Notes under the pieces: generated by a model
What the model saw: only the letters and a program-made list of their open reading frames with translations
Databases searched by the model: none
Told to the model about the DNA's origin: nothing
Part shown: positions 1-9,022 of the stretch, piece after piece
Layout: each line of letters opens with the position of its first letter
How positions within the stretch are numbered: the stretch's first letter is position 1
Source of the DNA: an endosymbiont of Bathymodiolus septemdierum str. Myojin knoll
GTDB taxonomy: Bacteria > Pseudomonadota > Gammaproteobacteria > PS1 > Pseudothioglobaceae
Assembly: GCF_001547755.1 (NCBI RefSeq)
Contig: NZ_AP013042.1
Location: 496,001-560,000 of the forward strand
Direction of reading: 5' to 3'
Length of the DNA stretch: 64,000 bases
Position numbers and translations under genes: made by a program

Positions 1-141
1 TCTATGCAACGATTCCCTTATTTATTGGTTATTGGTGATAGAGAAATGCAAAATAACGAAATTTCAGTACGCAAACGCGGTGGCGAAGACCTTGGGTCAA
101 TGTCAATTGAAGCGTTTGTTAAATTAGTAACAGAGGAATAA
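1..141 (+). CDS. thrS: Threonyl-tRNA synthetase, C-terminal end (partial)
   Basis: The first 46 codons in frame 1 read [16 protein letters not shown]... and end ...AFVKLVTEE before TAA at 139-141. This matches the end of the anticodon-binding domain of class II threonyl-tRNA synthetase (the [11 protein letters not shown] strand, and the [13 protein letters not shown] segment corresponding to the family's DLG.M...F ending). The rest of the gene lies upstream of the window. infC follows within 2 nt, which is the standard thrS-infC arrangement and implies co-transcription. Identification rests on a short tail plus very conserved context. Confidence 0.93.
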   Translation, partial: SMQRFPYLLVIGDREMQNNEISVRKRGGEDLGSMSIEAFVKLVTEE

Positions 142-146
142 TTATT
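133..146 (+). promoter_or_regulatory. infC ribosome binding site with ATT start codon
   Basis: GAGGA at 133-137 lies inside the last thrS codons. It is followed six bases later by ATT at 144-146, in frame with the IF-3 reading frame. The first ATG in that frame is at 258, which would delete most of the IF-3 N-terminal domain. In E. coli infC also starts at AUU, and IF-3 itself discriminates against that codon, giving autorepression. The same logic probably applies here. A second ATT at 141 is too close to the Shine-Dalgarno sequence. Confidence 0.8.
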
Positions 147-668
147 AAAAAACCAAATAGAATACGAATTAATAACGATATTAAAGTTTCGAAAGTTCGT
201 GTCATTGATAGTAAAGGCGAACAGGCTGGTGTATTAAGTACCAGTCAAGCATTAGAAATGGCAGTGGCTGCTAAACTTGATTTGGTTGAAGTATCACCGA
301 ATGCAGAGCCACCTGTTTGCAAAATAATGGATTTTGGTAAATATCGGTACGAGCAAAAGAAACAACTGAGTGACCAAAAAAGAAAACAAAAGAAAAACAC
401 CGTTAAAACCATTAAATATCGCCCGGGTACAGAAGAGGGTGATTACCAAATAAAAATGAGAAATTTGGTCAAGTTTTTAGATAATGGCGATAAGGTTAAA
501 GTCAGTATTTGGTTCCGTGGACGCGAAATGCAGCACAGAGAATTAGGTATGGAAATGCTTGATAGAATTGAGAAAGATACAGAAGAATTTGCCAATGTAG
601 AGCAAAAGGCAAAGATGGAGGGTCGCCAGCTAGGCATGATGCTGGCCCCCAAATCAAAGAAAAAATAA
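144..668 (+). CDS. infC: Translation initiation factor IF-3
   Basis: Starting from ATT at 144 the product is 174 residues. It begins KKPNRIRINNDI and continues through SPNAEPPVCKIMDFGKYRYE, KYRPGTEEGDYQIKMRN and WFRGREMQHRELGMEML, all strongly conserved IF-3 segments, ending in a lysine-rich tail. IF-3 binds the 30S subunit, prevents premature 50S joining and checks the initiator tRNA and start codon. The N-terminal domain spans roughly residues 1-75 and the C-terminal domain 85-174, joined by a lysine-rich linker. Choosing the ATG at 258 would remove 38 conserved residues, so the non-canonical start is preferred. It stands between thrS and rpmI as in other gammaproteobacteria. Confidence 0.95.
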   Translation: MKKPNRIRINNDIKVSKVRVIDSKGEQAGVLSTSQALEMAVAAKLDLVEVSPNAEPPVCKIMDFGKYRYEQKKQLSDQKRKQKKNTVKTIKYRPGTEEGDYQIKMRNLVKFLDNGDKVKVSIWFRGREMQHRELGMEMLDRIEKDTEEFANVEQKAKMEGRQLGMMLAPKSKKK

Positions 669-694
669 GCGCTGCTTATTTTAGTTGTTTAATC

Positions 695-732
695 GTTACT
701 TATTAAGGGTAACTTATATGTCCAAGAGGACA
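695..732 (+). promoter_or_regulatory. Candidate leader hairpins upstream of rpmI (L20-type regulation)
   Basis: Two small hairpins precede rpmI. The first is GTTAC (695-699) paired with GTAAC (709-713). The second is TGTCC-AAGA-GGACA at 719-732, directly before the AAGGAG ribosome binding site at 732-737. In E. coli ribosomal protein L20 represses rpmI-rplT by binding leader RNA at this place. The position fits, but the helices are short and I could not align them to the known L20 operator, so this is only a candidate. Confidence 0.3.
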
Positions 733-743
733 AGGAGAAAATT

Positions 744-941
744 ATGCCGAAGTTAAAAACCAATAGAGGCGCTGCAAAGCGCTTTAAAAAGACTGCCAGT
801 GGTGGTTACAAATGTAAACACTCTCACCTGCGTCATATTTTGACCAAGAAGAGTACTTCTAGAAAGCGTAGCTTGCGTTCACCAGACATGGTCGAGAAAG
901 TCGATGTCCCAATGGTTCGCAAAATGTTACCGTATAGTTAA
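744..941 (+). CDS. rpmI: 50S ribosomal protein L35
   Basis: A 65-residue, strongly basic protein beginning [21 protein letters not shown]. The family signature (PK.KT..A..KRF) is followed by [12 protein letters not shown] and RKRSLR. L35 is a small structural protein of the large ribosomal subunit. Length and start match the family. An AAGGAG Shine-Dalgarno lies seven bases before the ATG, and rplT follows after 19 nt in the same transcript. Confidence 0.97.
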   Translation: MPKLKTNRGAAKRFKKTASGGYKCKHSHLRHILTKKSTSRKRSLRSPDMVEKVDVPMVRKMLPYS

Positions 942-960
942 TCAATAGGAGTATAAGAAA

Positions 961-1317
961 ATGGCAAGAGTATCAAGAGGTGTGCAAGCGCACGCAAAAC
1001 ATAAGAAAATTTTAAAGAAAGCCAAAGGCTACTACGGCGCTAGATCAAAAGTCTATCGTGTTGCTAAGCAAGCGGTTATCAAAGCAGGTCAATATGCGTA
1101 TCGTGACCGTCGTCAAAAGCGTCGTCAGTTTCGTAGGTTGTGGATTGTTCGTATTAACGCTGAAGCGCGTAACAATGGTTTAAGCTATTCAAGAATGATT
1201 GACGGTCTGAATAAAGCAGGTATTGAAATTGACCGCAAAGTTTTATCAGATATAGCAATTTTTGACAAAGCAGCGTTCGCACAGATTGCAGAGCAAGCGA
1301 AAGTAGCTTTGGCATAA
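961..1317 (+). CDS. rplT: 50S ribosomal protein L20
   Basis: The 118-residue product begins [30 protein letters not shown] and contains [20 protein letters not shown] and the C-terminal globular segment [10 protein letters not shown]. This is the typical length and sequence of L20, which binds 23S rRNA early in 50S assembly and in E. coli also represses its own operon. AGGAG lies at 948-952, nine to thirteen bases before the ATG. Confidence 0.98.
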   Translation: MARVSRGVQAHAKHKKILKKAKGYYGARSKVYRVAKQAVIKAGQYAYRDRRQKRRQFRRLWIVRINAEARNNGLSYSRMIDGLNKAGIEIDRKVLSDIAIFDKAAFAQIAEQAKVALA

Positions 1318-1365
1318 ATAATGTTAGAATAGAACTTTAGATAATAAGAAAAAAGGAGCAGGCGT

Positions 1366-1842
1366 ATGAAAAATAAGGTTATTTTATTAATGTTAGTTGT
1401 ATTTTTGACATCTTGTCAATCTTCAACAAATCGTTTTACGCAAGATGAGAGGGGTGCAAATACTTATTCTTCTACTGAAACTGGTCAATTATCTAGCGTA
1501 TTGGAAGGCAATATTATTTCTATTAAGCAAGTTCGATTATCAGGTTCTAAAGGTATGGGTTCTGGTATTGGCACAGCGTTAGGGGCTGTAACTGGCGCTA
1601 GTGTAGTCGGTAGTGATGATAGTGATAAGGCCGCAGGCGCCATTATTGGTGGTTTGTTGGGTGCAATGGCAGGTAGAGCAATTGAGGAAAACGCCACGGC
1701 TGACACTGGATTTGAATTTTTAGTTAAATTAAGTAGTGATGTAATCAAAGCTTTTGTACAAAAATCTAAGCAAGGATTGAGAGTTGGTGATCAGGTGTAT
1801 GTACTTTATGGTAATGGCACAGCGCGTTTAACGCGTAAATAA
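1366..1842 (+). CDS. Glycine-zipper outer-membrane lipoprotein (SlyB/17 kDa antigen-like)
   Basis: The 158-residue product begins with a short lipoprotein signal peptide, MKNKVILLMLVVFLTSC, with lipobox LTSC and Cys17 as the predicted lipidation site. Residues about 62-108 form a glycine-zipper hairpin (GSGIGTALGAVTGASVVG ... AAGAIIGGLLGAMAGRAIEE) as in SlyB/Rickettsia 17 kDa antigen proteins. The C-terminal part (LRVGDQVYVLYGNGTARLTR) is the usual small beta-rich end of that family. AAGGAG lies at 1353-1358, a few bases before the start. It sits between rplT and pheS, where such a gene is not usual, and may be an inserted passenger in the operon. It is likely an envelope-integrity protein facing the periplasm; the exact role is unknown. 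Confidence 0.8.
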   Translation: MKNKVILLMLVVFLTSCQSSTNRFTQDERGANTYSSTETGQLSSVLEGNIISIKQVRLSGSKGMGSGIGTALGAVTGASVVGSDDSDKAAGAIIGGLLGAMAGRAIEENATADTGFEFLVKLSSDVIKAFVQKSKQGLRVGDQVYVLYGNGTARLTRK

Positions 1843-1846
1843 TTGA

Positions 1847-2866
<1,020 letters not shown>

Positions 2867-2879
2867 GGTAGATTAGTAA

Positions 2880-5243
2880 ATGAATATTTCAACAACATGG
2901 TTGCGTGAGTGGGTTAACCCAGAAGTGAGTGATAAAGTGCTTGCTGAGCAGTTAACAATGGCAGGCTTGGAAGTGGATGGTATTGCACCAGTTGCACCAT
3001 ATTTTGAAAAAGTGGTTGTTGGTTTCGTGGTATCTTGCGAAAAGCACCCCGATGCAGATAAGTTGAGTTTGTGTCAGGTGGATGTTGGCGAGCGTGAAAA
3101 CTTGCAAATTATTTGCGGTGCGAAGAATATTCGTGCGGATTTAAAGGTGATTGTTGCGACAGTTGGTGCGGTGTTGCCGAATGGTTTGAAAATCAAGAAA
3201 GCAAAACTGCGTGGCGTTGAGTCATTCGGTATGATTTGCTCAGAGTCTGAACTAGGCATGGCAGAAGATTCAGATGGTATCAGTGAATTGGATGCTGACG
3301 CACCCATTGGTAAAGATATTAGAGAATACTTAGATTTAGATGATAATATCATTGAGTTAGACATTACGCCTAATCGTGGTGATTGTTTCTCAGTATTAGG
3401 TGTGGCGCGTGAAGTCAGTGCGAATTATTCAGTCGATTTTGAATTACCAAGTTTTTCTGTTGCGTCAAATGGCGTATCAAAAATCACCACTAAAGTAAGC
3501 AATACCACTTCTTGTTCGAAATACTTAACCAGAAGTGTTACAGGTATCGATAATACGGTTAAAACGCCACAGTGGATAGTTGATAAACTCATGCGCTCTG
3601 GTCAAGCAGCTCATTCGCCAGTAGTTGATATTACTAACTTTGTTTTATTGGAGTTGGGTCAGCCAATGCATGCCTTTGATATGGCAAAAATCAGCGGTAG
3701 CATTGAAGTTAGAAATGCTAAATCAGGCGAAAAAATTGAATTGCTAAATGAAACCACGGTTGAACTAAAAGAGGATACTTTAGTGATTGCTGATAATAAA
3801 TCAGTGCTTGCGATTGCGGGTGTAATGGGTGGTATGGATAGTTCTACACAATCTAATAGTACAGATATTTTATTAGAAAGTGCATTTTTTGAGCCAGTAT
3901 CAATTGCAGGAAAGGCAAGGAATTATGGTTTGCACACTGAATCATCATTGCGTTTTGAGCGTGGTGTGGATTTCGCTATTACTGAAATAGCAATGGACCG
4001 TGCTACACAATTGATTGTTGAAATCTGCGGTGGGCAGGCGAGTGATACAAGTCATTGTATTGACGCTTCTGCACTGCCAGAGTTGTCAGAGATTAACATT
4101 ACACAAGAGAAGATTCAGAAAATTTTAGGTTTTGAATTAGACAGGGATTGGATTACTGAAAAATTCCAAAGTTTGGGCTTTGAAATCAGTGAGAAAACAG
4201 AGAATTCATGGCGCATTATTCCGCCAAGTTTTAGATTTGATATTCGCATTGCTGCGGATTTAATTGAAGAATTAGCAAGATTGTATGGCTATGATAAGTT
4301 ACCAGTACAAAAGTTATCGTTAGATGCAAATATTAGCGTAGTGGCAGAAGCGCAGATTGATAAATATGTCATCATGCAATCTTTGGTAGCGCGCGGTTAT
4401 CAAGAAGTGATTACTTATAGCTTTGTTTCAGAAAAATACCATGATTTAATTGATGCGAGCGCCAATAAGATTATGTTGTCCAATCCAATTTCAGCAGAAC
4501 TTTCTACCATGCGTTCGTCGTTGTGGGCAGGCTTGCTACAGACGCTTGAGTCCAATCAAAGACGCGGACATAATGACGCAAGATTTTTTGAAATTGGCTT
4601 ATGTTTTGAAGGCGTTGAAGCCAATAAGCAGTCCAATAAATTAGCGGGCATTGTTACTGGAAATCGTTTTGATGCACAATGGTCAGGTGAATCAGCCCCA
4701 GTGGATTTCTTTGACGCTAAGGCAGATTTAGAGTCATTACTTGAGATGACAGGCGCCAAGTTTTCTTTTGAAGCCGGCGAACATTCAGCCTTGCAAAAAG
4801 GACAAACAGCCAAGATAATATTAAATGGCGAGCAAGTTGGTTGGATTGGCGCTTTATCGCCAATCGTGGCAAAGGAATTATCGCTTTCTAAATGTTATTT
4901 ATTTGAGATTAATTTAGACGCTATACTGACGAGGAAAGTTGCCAAATATAAAGCTTTCTCACAATATCAGCAAGCACAAAGAGACATCGCCTTAACATTA
5001 GATGAATCAATCCCTGTGTCTGAATTAGTGGATGCAATTAAAGCGTTAAAACAACCTAACTTTGTTAGTGTAAATTTATTCGACCTTTACGCAGGCGAAA
5101 ACATTGAAATAGGTAAGAAAAGCGTTGCTTTTAATTTAACCTACCAGTCGCTTGAAGTAACTTTAAGTGATGAAGAAGTTAATACCAAGGTTAATGAAGT
5201 GTTAACTTTGATGAATGATAAATTTTCAGCCGTTCAAAGATAA
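2880..5243 (+). CDS. pheT: Phenylalanyl-tRNA synthetase beta subunit
   Basis: 787 residues, full family length. The order is the N-terminal catalytic-like region MNISTTWLREWVNPEVSD, the tRNA-binding OB fold (VVGFVVSCEKHPDADKLSLCQVDVG), the B3/B4 editing domain (about 200-400, with DITNFVLLELGQPMHAFD), the B5 domain (about 400-480, with the FRFDI..AADLIEE..RLYGYD motif) and the C-terminal anticodon-binding fold (YQQAQRDIALTLDESIPVSEL...). It forms the alpha2beta2 synthetase with PheS and hydrolyses mischarged Tyr-tRNA-Phe. ihfA follows 10 nt after the stop. Confidence 0.97.
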   Translation: MNISTTWLREWVNPEVSDKVLAEQLTMAGLEVDGIAPVAPYFEKVVVGFVVSCEKHPDADKLSLCQVDVGERENLQIICGAKNIRADLKVIVATVGAVLPNGLKIKKAKLRGVESFGMICSESELGMAEDSDGISELDADAPIGKDIREYLDLDDNIIELDITPNRGDCFSVLGVAREVSANYSVDFELPSFSVASNGVSKITTKVSNTTSCSKYLTRSVTGIDNTVKTPQWIVDKLMRSGQAAHSPVVDITNFVLLELGQPMHAFDMAKISGSIEVRNAKSGEKIELLNETTVELKEDTLVIADNKSVLAIAGVMGGMDSSTQSNSTDILLESAFFEPVSIAGKARNYGLHTESSLRFERGVDFAITEIAMDRATQLIVEICGGQASDTSHCIDASALPELSEINITQEKIQKILGFELDRDWITEKFQSLGFEISEKTENSWRIIPPSFRFDIRIAADLIEELARLYGYDKLPVQKLSLDANISVVAEAQIDKYVIMQSLVARGYQEVITYSFVSEKYHDLIDASANKIMLSNPISAELSTMRSSLWAGLLQTLESNQRRGHNDARFFEIGLCFEGVEANKQSNKLAGIVTGNRFDAQWSGESAPVDFFDAKADLESLLEMTGAKFSFEAGEHSALQKGQTAKIILNGEQVGWIGALSPIVAKELSLSKCYLFEINLDAILTRKVAKYKAFSQYQQAQRDIALTLDESIPVSELVDAIKALKQPNFVSVNLFDLYAGENIEIGKKSVAFNLTYQSLEVTLSDEEVNTKVNEVLTLMNDKFSAVQR

Positions 5244-5253
5244 GGAGGGAATA

Positions 5254-5547
5254 ATGTCCATTACTAAAAAAGATATTTCTGATATGCTGGTTAAGAAAAT
5301 TGGCATTACCCACGCTCAAGCGTTGTCAATGACAAATAATTTCTTTGATACAATTAAAGACACGCTTGCCAAAGGCGAAGATGTGAAATTATCGGGTTTT
5401 GGTAATTTTGTCGTCAGAAATAAAGTTGCCAGGCCAGGTAGAAACCTAAAAACGGGCGAACCTGTTATGATTTGTGCAAGAACAGTGGCAACCTTTAAAG
5501 CAGGCGTTAAGCTAAAAAAAGCAACCCAGTTAATTACTCAGAAATAG
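5254..5547 (+). CDS. ihfA: Integration host factor alpha subunit
   Basis: A 97-residue HU/IHF-family DNA-bending protein, MSITKKDISDMLVKKIGITHAQA..., with the beta-arm signature GFGNFVVRNKVARPGRNLKTGEPVMICAR. The start at 5254 is chosen because AAGGAGG (5242-5248) lies six bases upstream; an in-frame extension to 5215 would run into pheT without a ribosome binding site. The alpha assignment comes from the conserved pheT-ihfA linkage. IHF alpha/beta bends DNA sharply at promoters, origins and phage att sites. The 3' end overlaps the convergent hypothetical gene by 14 nt. Confidence 0.93.
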   Translation: MSITKKDISDMLVKKIGITHAQALSMTNNFFDTIKDTLAKGEDVKLSGFGNFVVRNKVARPGRNLKTGEPVMICARTVATFKAGVKLKKATQLITQK

Positions 5548-6004
5548 CCGACATAAAACCTTTTAAAATAGGCATTATTTTATCAACCATTTCTTGCTCT
5601 TTTTCGGTGCTTCTAACTTGATCATCTAAACGCTTATCTGTATCTTTTAAGGTCACTTGATAATCATTATCAAATTCAAACGCGATAAAGTAAAAACCTT
5701 TGCCTTTACTTCTGGTTGAGTGAATCGCTAAGAAATCAGTCTCCCAAGAGAATTCTGCTTGATAAACTGCCGAAGAATCTGTGGTGTCTTTTTGCACTAA
5801 AATAACTGTTTCACCAAAGCTAAATACAAATCGTTCTGCGCCACATGCAGATGCGGGCTTAGTGGTTAACTCGCCACTATTCAGCGCATCGGCAATTTGT
5901 TTTAACTGCGGAGCAGTAAGTTGAATGTATTTAGAATCTAAGTAATCATTAATATTGCTATCTGGATAGTTATTTTTTAAGAATTTAACAAGTTTAGTAA
6001 TCAT
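5534..6004 (-). CDS. Hypothetical protein, about 156 residues
   Basis: I do not recognise this protein. From the internal ATG at 6004 it reads MITKLVKFLKNNYPDSNINDYLDSKYIQL, followed by an alpha/beta segment (RFVFSFGETVILVQKDTTDSSAVYQAEFSWETDFLAIHSTRSKGKGFYFIAFEFDNDYQ, quoted in parts) and a charged C-terminus. There is no signal peptide or membrane segment, so it is probably cytoplasmic. The upstream in-frame extension to 6055 is hydrophobic and basic and less plausible. It converges on ihfA with a 14-nt overlap and is divergent from the moeB-like gene. Codon use resembles its neighbours, so it looks like a real, lineage-specific gene. Confidence 0.6.
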   Translation of the reverse strand: MITKLVKFLKNNYPDSNINDYLDSKYIQLTAPQLKQIADALNSGELTTKPASACGAERFVFSFGETVILVQKDTTDSSAVYQAEFSWETDFLAIHSTRSKGKGFYFIAFEFDNDYQVTLKDTDKRLDDQVRSTEKEQEMVDKIMPILKGFMSAISE

Positions 6005-6099
6005 AATTTTGATTTTTCGTAAAAAAGTGGATATTATCCCATCGATAGCGACCAATAACCCTTACTTTTGAATGAGGTAGACAGTATAATTTTTAACTT

Positions 6100-6837
6100 A
6101 TGAATGATGAAGATTTATTGAGATATTCTCGGCAAATTATGCTGCCAGAAATTGATATAGAAGGGCAAAAAACCCTGTTAGATACCACGATATTATTAAT
6201 CGGTATCGGTGGCTTAGGCTCGCCAAGTGCTCTTTATCTCGCCGCTGCTGGTATCGGACATCTTATTTTGGCAGACTTTGACCAAGTAGAGCTGTCTAAT
6301 TTACAGCGACAAATCATCCACAGTACAGACGACATCGGTAAAGATAAAGTAACTTCCGCCAAAGAAACTCTATTAACTATCAACCCTAATATCAAAATCA
6401 CCACGCTTACCAATCTAAGTGAAGACAATATTGATGAATGGGTGCAAAAGGCCAACATTGTCCTTGATGGTACTGACAATTTTGACACTCGTTTCAAAAT
6501 CAATCAATCCTGCGTTATCAATAAAACCCCTTTGGTCTCAGCTGCTGTCATCCGTTTTGAGGGTCAACTCTCCGTCTTTAAAGGTTACGAAAAAAATCAA
6601 CCCTGTTATCAATGCCTTTATCCAGCTACTAATAATAGTGATGAAAACTGCGTTGACAATGGCATTCTCGCGCCTGTCGCTGGCATGCTCGGCACCATGC
6701 AAGCCTTGCAAGCTTTAAAAGTTATTTTAAATTTAGGTGAGCAACTCACCGGAAAGCTAATGATTGTTAATGCCTTAGATATGACTTTTCGAACCCTTAC
6801 TCTAAATAAAGACAGCAATTGCCCAATCTGTAAATAG
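6100..6837 (+). CDS. moeB: MoeB/ThiF-type sulfur-carrier adenylyltransferase
   Basis: 245 residues, the length of MoeB. It begins with DLLRYSRQIMLPEIDIEGQ, then the nucleotide-binding loop LLIGIGGLGSPSALYLAAAG, the DFDQVELSNLQRQI segment and DGTDNFDTRF, all diagnostic of E1-like MoeB/ThiF/HesA enzymes. Zinc cysteine pairs are visible as CYQC (about residue 170) and CPIC at the C-terminus. The enzyme adenylates the C-terminal Gly-Gly of a small sulfur-carrier protein: MoaD in molybdopterin synthesis or ThiS in thiamine synthesis. No partner lies nearby, so MoeB versus ThiF cannot be settled; lack of an extra rhodanese domain favours MoeB. Confidence 0.82.
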   Translation: MNDEDLLRYSRQIMLPEIDIEGQKTLLDTTILLIGIGGLGSPSALYLAAAGIGHLILADFDQVELSNLQRQIIHSTDDIGKDKVTSAKETLLTINPNIKITTLTNLSEDNIDEWVQKANIVLDGTDNFDTRFKINQSCVINKTPLVSAAVIRFEGQLSVFKGYEKNQPCYQCLYPATNNSDENCVDNGILAPVAGMLGTMQALQALKVILNLGEQLTGKLMIVNALDMTFRTLTLNKDSNCPICK

Positions 6838-6900
6838 TCAACCTTTAAAAACCAAAATCACATGACAAGGTTTAACCTTGTAAAAAATAAAGCAAAGAAA

Positions 6901-8361
6901 TTATTGATGGTAATTTGGCGCTTCTTTGGTGATAGACACATCGTGAACATGCGACTCGGTCATACCAGCAGTGGTAACTTGCACAAAAACCGCATCTGTA
7001 CGCATTTTGTCCAATGTCTCACAACCTGTATAACCCATTGAGGATCTAACACCCCCCACCATTTGATGAATGATAGGGCGAATGGACCCTTTGAAGGGGA
7101 CGCGACCTTCGATACCCTCTGGCACTAATTTATCAGCCTTAGAATCAGATTGAAAATATCTATCAGATGAGCCATGTGATTGGTTCATTGCACCGATTGA
7201 ACCCATGCCGCGGTAAGATTTGTAGGCACGACCTTGGTAGAGCTCTACTTCACCTGGGGACTCTTCTGTGCCTGCTAACATTGAACCGAGCATAACGCAA
7301 TAGGCACCTGCGGCAAAGGCTTTGGCAATGTCGCCTGAATAGCGAATACCACCGTCGGCAATCAACGGAATACCTGTGCCTTTTAAAGCTTCGGCAACAT
7401 CGGAAATTGCGGTGATTTGTGGCACACCAACACCAGCAACGATACGCGTGGTGCAAATGCTACCTGGACCGATGCCAACTTTTACACAGTCTGCACCTGC
7501 TTTAACCAAATCTAATGCGGCGCTACCGGTGGCAATGTTGCCAGCGATTATGTTAAGATTTGGATGCTTAGCTTTGGTCTTTTTAACACGCTCAAGTACC
7601 CCTTGTGAATGCCCGTGAGCGGTATCGATAACAATCACATCGACACCCGCTGCAACCAATGCATCAATGCGTTCGCCTGTGCCAGTAGCAACGCCAACGG
7701 CAGCACCAACGCGCAATTGTTCTTGATCATCTTTACAGGCATTCGGGAAATCGGTTGAATTTTGAATATCACGCACAGTAATCATACCGCGCAATTCAAA
7801 ATTATCACCAGTGATAACCACGCGTTCAATGCGGTGTTCGTGTAATAACGCACGGACTTCACTCATTGCAGTGCCTTCTTTGACGGTAATTAATTTGTCT
7901 TGTGGCGTCATCACGCTTTTAACTGAACTGTCAAAATTTGTTTCAAAGCGCACATCACGACTTGTTACCATGCCAACAATTGTTTTGCCATCCATTACGG
8001 GTAATGCTGAAATCTTGTATTGCTGTTGTTTGTCGCACACATCTTTAATGCTTGACTTGGTGTCAATCGTTACAGGATCTCTAATAATGCCAGACTCAAA
8101 TCGTTTAACTTTATTGACTTTTGCCGCTTGCTCTGCAACCGACATATTTTTATGAATGATACCAATACCGCCTTCTTGCGCCATAGTGATGGCCAATTTT
8201 GCTTCGGTTACTGTGTCCATTGCTGCAGATAAAATTGGCGTGTTTAAAGTGATATTTTTGGTTAACTGTGTTTGTAAATCAACTTCTTTTGGCATTGTTG
8301 TTGAATGCGCAGGAACTAACAATACATCGTCAAAAGTGAGTGCAGTTTTTAGTAATTTCAT
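6901..8361 (-). CDS. guaB: Inosine-5'-monophosphate dehydrogenase
   Basis: 486 residues from ATG at 8361, preceded by AGGAGA on the coding strand. It begins [22 protein letters not shown] and carries two CBS domains (about 90-200: [23 protein letters not shown]), the catalytic loop [15 protein letters not shown] (Cys about residue 302), the IMP-binding [20 protein letters not shown] and the flap [12 protein letters not shown]. It oxidises IMP to XMP with NAD, the committed step to GMP. The track's longer frame to 8403 adds a poorly conserved leader overlapping the upstream gene. guaA is not adjacent. Confidence 0.97.
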   Translation of the reverse strand: MKLLKTALTFDDVLLVPAHSTTMPKEVDLQTQLTKNITLNTPILSAAMDTVTEAKLAITMAQEGGIGIIHKNMSVAEQAAKVNKVKRFESGIIRDPVTIDTKSSIKDVCDKQQQYKISALPVMDGKTIVGMVTSRDVRFETNFDSSVKSVMTPQDKLITVKEGTAMSEVRALLHEHRIERVVITGDNFELRGMITVRDIQNSTDFPNACKDDQEQLRVGAAVGVATGTGERIDALVAAGVDVIVIDTAHGHSQGVLERVKKTKAKHPNLNIIAGNIATGSAALDLVKAGADCVKVGIGPGSICTTRIVAGVGVPQITAISDVAEALKGTGIPLIADGGIRYSGDIAKAFAAGAYCVMLGSMLAGTEESPGEVELYQGRAYKSYRGMGSIGAMNQSHGSSDRYFQSDSKADKLVPEGIEGRVPFKGSIRPIIHQMVGGVRSSMGYTGCETLDKMRTDAVFVQVTTAGMTESHVHDVSITKEAPNYHQ

Positions 8362-8362
8362 T

Positions 8363-9022
8363 TTAAAATCTCCTTTGATTGTTTGTGCGTTTAGGAATAA
8401 CAAAGCCTATCATAAAGCCAAAAAATAACACCAATGCACCAACAATAAACCAATTTCTAGAGCTGGAATCTTGGTCAATTGTGTTGTTATTTTTCAATAA
8501 TTGTAATTTTGCCGTTAATTGCAGTACTTGGGCTTCGAGATTTTTATTCTTATACTCCAGTTTAAGTGCATTTTTATAAGTATCTTGAATGTGTTTTTTT
8601 TCTGATTCTAATTTGCCATTTTGAATAGATAAAATGGCATTTTCTTTTTTTAATCTGGCGATATCTTTTTCAAGTGTTTTATTTCTCTCATTTTGTTTAG
8701 AAAGTGAGCGTTGGCTGTTATTACTACTACGCTTTAGTTCTTCCAGTTGTACTATAGCAGGCACATTAGAGGTCAAATAACGAGAAATCATCCAACCTAT
8801 TGTATTATCGTGTTTAACCTTGGTCCAACCTTTTTCAGTGGATAAAATCTCCAATTTTGTACCTGAATCCAATAACTTAATTAGGTTACTTGGGTTGTTT
8901 TGAATGATATTTTCAGAGCGCATCGGAATTGGCACCGTGTCGGTAACATACACAAACGAACTGGCATTTGTTATTGAATGCAGCGACAAAAGTGGCAAGA
9001 GTAAGAGATATTTTAGTTTCAT
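8363..9022 (-). CDS. SH3-domain, coiled-coil, membrane-anchored protein (YgiM/TIGR04211-like)
   Basis: 219 residues. There is a cleavable signal peptide ([20 protein letters not shown]), then a bacterial SH3 domain (about 22-90; [13 protein letters not shown] ... [21 protein letters not shown]), a long coiled coil (about 95-180, rich in K/E/L/Q/N) and one C-terminal transmembrane helix ([20 protein letters not shown]) followed by a basic tail. This architecture is that of YgiM and the TIGR04211 family, envelope proteins of unknown function. The valS reading frame overlaps its start by 4 nt, so it is translated downstream of valS; guaB follows immediately. Confidence 0.8.
   Translation of the reverse strand: MKLKYLLLLPLLSLHSITNASSFVYVTDTVPIPMRSENIIQNNPSNLIKLLDSGTKLEILSTEKGWTKVKHDNTIGWMISRYLTSNVPAIVQLEELKRSSNNSQRSLSKQNERNKTLEKDIARLKKENAILSIQNGKLESEKKHIQDTYKNALKLEYKNKNLEAQVLQLTAKLQLLKNNNTIDQDSSSRNWFIVGALVLFFGFMIGFVIPKRTNNQRRF

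Noticed and set aside
6865-6881. ACAAGG-TTTAA-CCTTGT hairpin between the convergent moeB and guaB genes as a terminator
   Set aside because: The stem is only 6 bp and no T run follows on either strand; on the guaB strand the T run precedes the hairpin.
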